Assembly (NCBI GenBank): GCA_033239525.1
Contig: BSYO01000025.1
Span: 5,862,001-5,926,000, forward strand
Length of the DNA: 64,000 bases
Direction of reading: 5' to 3'
DNA from: Nepenthes gracilis
Taxonomy: Eukaryota > Streptophyta > Magnoliopsida > Caryophyllales > Nepenthaceae
A program made the position numbers and the translations under genes. Below, piece by piece: positions 59,261-64,000 of the stretch; the first letter of the stretch is position 1; every line of letters begins with the position of its first letter. The notes below the pieces were generated by a model. The model searched no databases and had not been told where the DNA came from. It saw nothing but the letters and a program-made list of their open reading frames with translations.

Positions 59261-60710
59261 TTTTGATATCAGAGATAAGTTTATTTAATTTTTGCAATTC
59301 TTATTTCATTATCTATCTACACGACACTTAGTTATCGTTAGTAAGCTTTATTTATCGTTGGTCAGCCTGTGTTTTGGTGGCCCTAATTAGGTGTTTCTGG
59401 TCACTAGGTTTAGTGTAAACAAATTTTGTTTTAATTAATGTATAAATTAGATAATGACGTCTTGACTTAGATGTATATTTAGGGAAAGTAATTCAAATTC
59501 TATAATGACAACTGATTCAAAAAAATCATTAGTTATACCAACTAGTTAAGATTATTCAAAATGGACGATACCTACTCAATAAGTAGAAAAAATTTATAAA
59601 ATTGATACTTTTGATTTAAAAACAGTTTTAGTAATTAAAGATCATGAACAAACTATTTCAATTAAGAATGAATATGAAGAAATTAGATTATTCTCAACCT
59701 TATCAATAAATGAATTTAAAACTAAAGAATATAATTATATTCATTACAATTTAATTCAGATAGCAATTAAACCATTAATAAAATTAGGTATTGATATTTT
59801 AGTATTATTAAATCTTAGAGATCAAATTTTATTAAAATATAAAGATTCACTATTAGTAATAGTTCAGTCTAATTTATACAATGACTCTATTTATTTTTAC
59901 TGCATATCTAATTTTACTATAAATCTCAAATATTTGATCATATTCGATCATTAGTTTTAAATGTACATCTTCCTAAAGTAGTATAACAGGAAGATCATAG
60001 GGGTTTTCTAATTTTATATAGAATATATTTTAAATTGTTAACTACGTAATTTAATTCAAAATGTCTTATTCAAACTTCACTAGAACAAACAACGATATTG
60101 TAAGTAGAGGTAGAACATCTTACTACTTTTACACTAACATTATTAAAATGAAATAAAATTATTTTCTCAACGTTTTGGCAAGTAGACCTTACTAGAAGAA
60201 AATTTTTGGACATCACTGAAACTCCTGATGGCCATATGATTTTAAAATTTTTACTATAATCAAATATGCCAAGATCTTTAAGTTTTAATATTAGTAGGCC
60301 TAAGACAATTTTATCAAAGTATGAAACATCACGACTATCTATTAGTATAAGACATCAATCTATATATTCACATGAAAATTGACAAGTAGAAAGTAAAAGT
60401 CATATTCCAGAAATAGTTACGCAATCAACCCCATAATCTCCGACTTTATCAGATATGCAGTCTATTAATGTTATCACTTTAAATAAATTTATTCTAGATA
60501 TTAAAATATTAATAAAAGAATTCATATTAGATAAAAATAATAATATTAGGAAATGGTATTTTAAAAATTTTATTAAAGAACAAATTGAAGAATATAGAAT
60601 TTTATGAAAACAAACAATAAATTTACTTAAGAAGAATTTATCATTTTTTAATGGTTTTTATTATATTTTAAAAATAAACAAAAAAATAAATAAATTAATA
60701 TTAATAATAT
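59261..60710 (+). mobile_element. Endogenous pararetrovirus (Caulimoviridae) remnant
   Basis: At 59261-59274 TTTTGATATCAGAG is a degenerate match to the initiator-Met tRNA primer site used by caulimovirids. After it an AT-rich reading frame begins at 59505. It has two early TAA codons, then a stretch of more than 100 open codons at about 59576-59960. That stretch resembles the movement-protein domain of petuvirus/florendovirus-type caulimovirids (for example NLIQIAIKPL near 59750). Further stops and frame changes follow to 60690, and no RT domain is present, so this is a dead 5' fragment. It is cut by the LTR of element E. Assignment is by eye; a Ty1-copia leader could also explain the primer site alone. 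Confidence 0.55.
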
Positions 60711-62034
60711 TGATGCGTACCTGGATCCGACTTCGAATAGATTCGGATTCTTCTGGATGGTTTGAACCGGCTCAGTTTATCGAGTACGATCCTGCACACC
60801 ACTAAAACGAACAAAAGGTCAGCGTTAACGGCGGGATGTAATCCCACCGAAAATACTCCGACGCTCAAGTCAGTAAAACAGCCTTCAATGGAAGGAACTG
60901 AAAGTAGAGAGAGAGCAATGGGAGCGGAGAAGAGAGTGTCTTGTTCCAGATGTCAGAGAGGCTCAAGGCATTTCTCGTATCTGGATGGTGGGAAGGCAGA
61001 GAACGGTTGGAGAGACCCGTTCGTTGCCTTGGAGTTTGATTGTTTTTGAGAGTTTTGGCTGCAGAGAGCCAGAGCCTGTTTCTCAGAGTACTTAGGGTTT
61101 GTCCGTCTCAATCAAGGCGTCAATGGAGGCATCAATGGAAGCATCAATCAAAGCATGCCCTGGATGGTGAATCCAGGGCCTTTTTTATGGTCAAGATGGC
61201 GATCCTCCTCCTTTGGAAGGAGTGATCGTCCCTATGATCTGTTGCTGGCCTTTCTTTTGGAGGCTGATGCTTGTTGCCCAATTGTGGAGGATTGTTTCCT
61301 TCTGAGGCGGCCAACTACTTTCCAAGTTGGTTTCTTTCCTCCTTAGTATGTTACCGTTGGAGTTCCTTGGTTGGCAAGGAGTTGGGAAGATCTGGCGCTT
61401 TCCTTCTTTGAAGGGCGCCAATCTTGCTGATATTCCTTTTGAGATCGTGGAATATCCTTGGAGGATCGTGGTTGGCCTTTTTATGACTGGTGGGCCTAAA
61501 CGGGTCAGGCCCGTTACTGTTGAAAGGCTTCTTGGGGCCCAACGTGCAAAGCGCGGGCGGTCAACGCTTGAGTTGACCGCCTGCGTACGTGTTGGCTACC
61601 CTTATGAAAGGTATCTGTCGTTAGCCTCCAAATGGGTTATGGGCCTGAGTGAGCCAGGCCCATTACTGTAGAAGAGCCGTCTTGGGCCCAATGTGCAGGG
61701 CGTAGACGGTCAACGTCTGAGTTGACCGTCAGCAGTGTCACCGCCGTGGAGAAACGAAGGGAGAGTGGCTAGCAATCAACTGATGGGCTGTGGGCCAGAG
61801 TGGCATAGGCCCATCACTGCAGCAAAGCCTCTAAAGGCCCAATCAAACTGGTCAACATTTAGTTGACCGTTTGTGAGTAAGTTGGCCTCCAAGACGGTCA
61901 ACGTTGGCGTTGACCATCTTGGGCTTTCCAGCTTCTGGGCCCGTCTTCTTACTGGGCTGTTAAAAATATTGACCGACCTTCTTGGGCTTCCGTTGACCTT
62001 TCTTTGGGTCAGCCCATTATTGGTGTACCCATCA
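60711..62034 (-). repeat. 3' LTR of element E
   Basis: 1324 bp. On minus it starts TGATGGGTACACC, right after a polypurine tract (CATGGGAGGCTAG), and ends GGATCCAGGTACGCATCA, matching the LTR end of element A. Element E runs right to left, so this is its 3' LTR; the rest lies beyond the window. It inserted next to or into the pararetrovirus remnant. Confidence 0.75.
61557..61915. promoter_or_regulatory. Four palindromic W-box pairs in the U3 of element E
   Basis: GGTCAAC...GTTGACC inverted pairs at 61559-61578, 61708-61727, 61850-61868 and 61896-61915. The second has perfect 10-bp arms, GACGGTCAAC and GTTGACCGTC. TTGACC is the W-box core bound by WRKY factors. Further single TTGACC/GGTCAA copies lie nearby. 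Confidence 0.6.
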
Positions 62035-62607
62035 CTAGCCTCCCATGTTGGTGGTCAGATTTCTAGCCTCCAGTATGTTCATGATAGGATGTTTTTCCTT
62101 GCTTTGAGAACCTTGTGGAAATTTATAAAAGCATGAAGGAGGGCTTGACCGGAATTATTGACCGTCTTTGGCCAATTTTGGAGTACCAGAATTGTTGACC
62201 GTCTTTGGTCAATTCCGGAGTACCAGAATTGTTGACCGTTTTGGTCAATTCCAGAGTACCAGAATTGTTGACCGTCTTGGTCAATTCCGGAGTACCAGAA
62301 TTGTTGACCGTCTTTGGCCAATTCTGGGAATGATTTCTGCCAGCTTTTGGCTGGATTGTAAGGTAGAAAATGACACGTGTCCTCCTTTGGTTGGGCGGTG
62401 ATCTGGGTCATTAATATTTCAGAGATCCGTCCTTTTGCAGGGTCAAGTTAGAAGGCGACACGTGGCTAGACTGACGGCGCCCTTTGAGTGCTTGGCGCTT
62501 AAGTTTCCCTTCCGTATTTTGAAATCAGTTACGCCCTCAAACCTTCGTCTTCTCCGTTCTTGTTTCTCAACTAAGTCCTCCAAAGAAACCCTAAAGCTTT
62601 TTCTGAT
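62035..62607. other. 3' spacer and leader of the accessory ORF, element E
   Basis: 573 bp between the LTR and the accessory start. It contains the 37-bp repeats, a GACACGTG site near 62371-62378 and a GACACGTGGCTAG motif near 62458-62470 that recurs as GACACATGGCTAG in element B (9774-9786). It probably holds the promoter of the antisense ORF. Confidence 0.5.
62160..62329 (+). repeat. Minisatellite of 36-37 bp (4.6 units) with paired W-boxes, element E
   Basis: Units start at 62160, 62197, 62234, 62270 and 62306 (the last partial). Each reads GACCGTCTTTGGTCAATT then CCGGAGTACCAGAATTGTT. Across unit borders this makes TTGACC-GTCTTT-GGTCAA, a W-box palindrome. Confidence 0.85.
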
Positions 62608-63818
62608 CATGGCTTCCGTGGCGGATTTCTCATCCGTTCTGAGGGAAAATGACGTCAAGGCCTTGTCATCCCCAGAGAGATGGCCTGGAAGGTTCCGGGC
62701 GAGGAAGATAAAGCTTCTTCCCCACCGGAGGGGTACATTACCGTCTATGAGGCCCATCTGACGAGCGGCCTCCGTCTGCCTTTGCCGGAGGAGTTGGCAT
62801 CGATCATGACGGCTCTGCAAGTCCCCATCACTCAGCTCCATGCCAATGCGGTGAGGTACATTTACACTTTATGTATTTTTTCCCGGAAGCTTGACCAAAA
62901 GTTTAGGATGTCCGGCCTTAAGGTTATTTTTAAGGTGACCCAGGGGGCGGAGTGGATTTCACTTAGCCCCCGTGTGGGAATAAAAATAAATAAGGCCTTT
63001 CATAATTCTTTGAAGAACTGAAAAAACCGGTTCTTCTTCGTGAAAGTTGGGGAGAAGTGGCCACTTGCGAGAAACTGGGGTAAAGTTCCAGAAATGCATC
63101 TGGGTACGCCGTCCGCGGCGGAGAATTCCGCCTACGCCTGGCTGACCAAGGCAATACGGCTAAACCCCGACGAGTTCAGGAGGGATTTTTTGGTTTCCCA
63201 TGAGGAACCAAGAAGGCTAAATGGGGACCGCCGTCGCCAGTTCAAAAGCTGCATCCTCCGATCAAAATGATGAGTCCTGAGGTCTCAAGGAAGTTGATAA
63301 TCCGCCCAAGGTCTTCGGAGGAAGCTGCTGAGAGGGAAACTGCTACGCCCTCATCGTCTTCATTGCAAATTGACCTTGTGGTTGCCGGGATCTGCGGCGG
63401 ACCGGCAAAGACTCCGGAGTGGAGAAATCCCGTCGGGCCGGCCGGCGGAGACCAAAGGAGCTATCTGGCCCAGCCTCGCGGTTGTTCAGTGCAGCTGGAT
63501 GGAGTCCGCCATGGGTTGAGTCGCGACGTGCCTGAGGGTTCACGCATTTATATCGTGGAGCCGTCGATGAGAGCTGACTCACCAGTTGCTGCCTCGAGGG
63601 TAGCCAGGGGAAGGAGGCCTATAGCAGCTGCTCTAGAGGCTGCAAGAGAGGAGCCCGCCGCTGCCGTTGAGGATGATGAGTTTTTGGATCGCATTTTGGA
63701 TGAGGCAGCGGCGTGTTTGACGCAAGAGGGTGCTCCTGGCTCAACGTCTCCGATTCCACCGCCAGTTGAGCCTGGCCTGGAGTCTAGGCCTGTGAGGCCC
63801 TACAGGAAGACTTATGAG
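62608..63818 (+). pseudogene. Accessory ORF of element E, exon 1 (Transposase_28-like)
   Basis: Begins MASVADFSSVLREND at 62608; after a frameshift near 62670-62690 it reads SPPEGYITVYEAHLTSGLRL, then ITQLHANAVRYIYTLCIF and AEWISLSPRVGI. After a TGA at 63019 it continues FFFVKVGEKWPLARNWG. Next, from 63267, comes an open 184-codon Ser/Pro/Glu-rich segment ending YRKTYE at a splice donor. Same layout as elements B and C. Antisense to the (unseen) gag-pol of E. Function unknown. Confidence 0.75.
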
Positions 63819-63898
63819 GTATGTCTTTTGCAATGACTCACTTGTATTTCTTTCTTCATTATGTTTACAAACTCACATTTTGCGTTGGTCCTGTGTAG
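63819..63898 (+). other. Probable intron (80 bp, phase 0) in accessory ORF of element E
   Basis: GAG|GTATGTC at the left and GTCCTGTGTAG|CCA at the right. Splicing joins KTYE to PRRLASTVFREMEQ in frame. Confidence 0.65.
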
Positions 63899-64000
63899 CC
63901 AAGAAGATTAGCCTCAACTGTCTTCAGGGAAATGGAACAGCGCGAACGCATCATTGCCGACCGGGAGGCCGAGATAGCCTGACTAGAGGCCAAGCTGGCC
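63899..64000 (+). pseudogene. Accessory ORF of element E, start of exon 2 (coiled coil, cut by window end)
   Basis: Reads RRLASTVFREMEQRERIIAD then REAEIA, one TGA, then LEAKLA. Charged heptad pattern as in exon 2 of B. It continues past the window. Confidence 0.55.

Noticed and set aside
61040..61671. Open frames inside the element E LTR
   Set aside because: They lie wholly within an LTR, are short and carry no domain.
62160..62329. Regular repeats that could suggest a CRISPR array
   Set aside because: Units are contiguous with no unique spacers and the DNA is clearly plant nuclear; this is a minisatellite.

Overview
This is plant nuclear DNA, most likely from a gene-poor, repeat-rich region of an angiosperm genome. 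The evidence is one intact plant-specific MCTP gene, several Ty3/gypsy elements of the Tat/Retand type, a chromovirus-like solo LTR, an endogenous caulimovirid remnant and AT-rich intergenic DNA. I cannot name the species.

Layout: 1-2157 AT-rich, no gene seen. 2158-9067 element A (+), a decayed Tat-like gypsy element with 5' LTR, gag, protease, RT, RNase H, integrase and a 3' minisatellite, but no 3' LTR. 9068-23462 element B (-): 5' LTR at 22657-23462, gag-pol down to 17184, minisatellite, then an accessory ORF on the opposite strand that is partly duplicated in tandem and split by a 3.34 kb solo LTR (11850-15190). 23463-31523 a low-copy island with the intact MCTP gene (24337-27321, -) and one diverged direct-repeat pair. 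31524-44004 element C (+), the best preserved: both LTRs (the 3' one truncated), gag-pol with many frameshifts, and an antisense accessory ORF. 44005-46800 a chimeric pseudogene joining pieces of CDC48, an FKBP62/ROF1-type immunophilin and a KIN-7 kinesin. 46800-47376 tail of another retroelement. 47377-57774 element D (-), with gag-protease partly duplicated. 57775-59260 unassigned. 59261-60710 endogenous pararetrovirus remnant. 60711-64000 the 3' LTR and antisense accessory ORF of element E (-), which continues beyond the window.

The Tat-like elements share one plan: LTR, PBS-like TTGGCGCC-type sequence, a leader of about 60-72 nt, gag starting MVN[ST]R, PR-RT-RH-IN ending near KYYQ, a spacer with a roughly 40-bp minisatellite (A, B, D), and an oppositely oriented accessory ORF carrying a Transposase_28-like domain and a coiled-coil second exon. 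In B (two copies), D and E that ORF has a short phase-0 intron at the same place.

The most notable signals are the spliced, template-switched CDC48-FKBP-KIN7 chimera joined to a truncated LTR, the conserved intron in the antisense ORFs, and dense palindromic W-box motifs in the LTR of element E. The MCTP gene is the only intact host protein gene I can support. All family assignments rest on reading translated sequence by eye; no database search was run.
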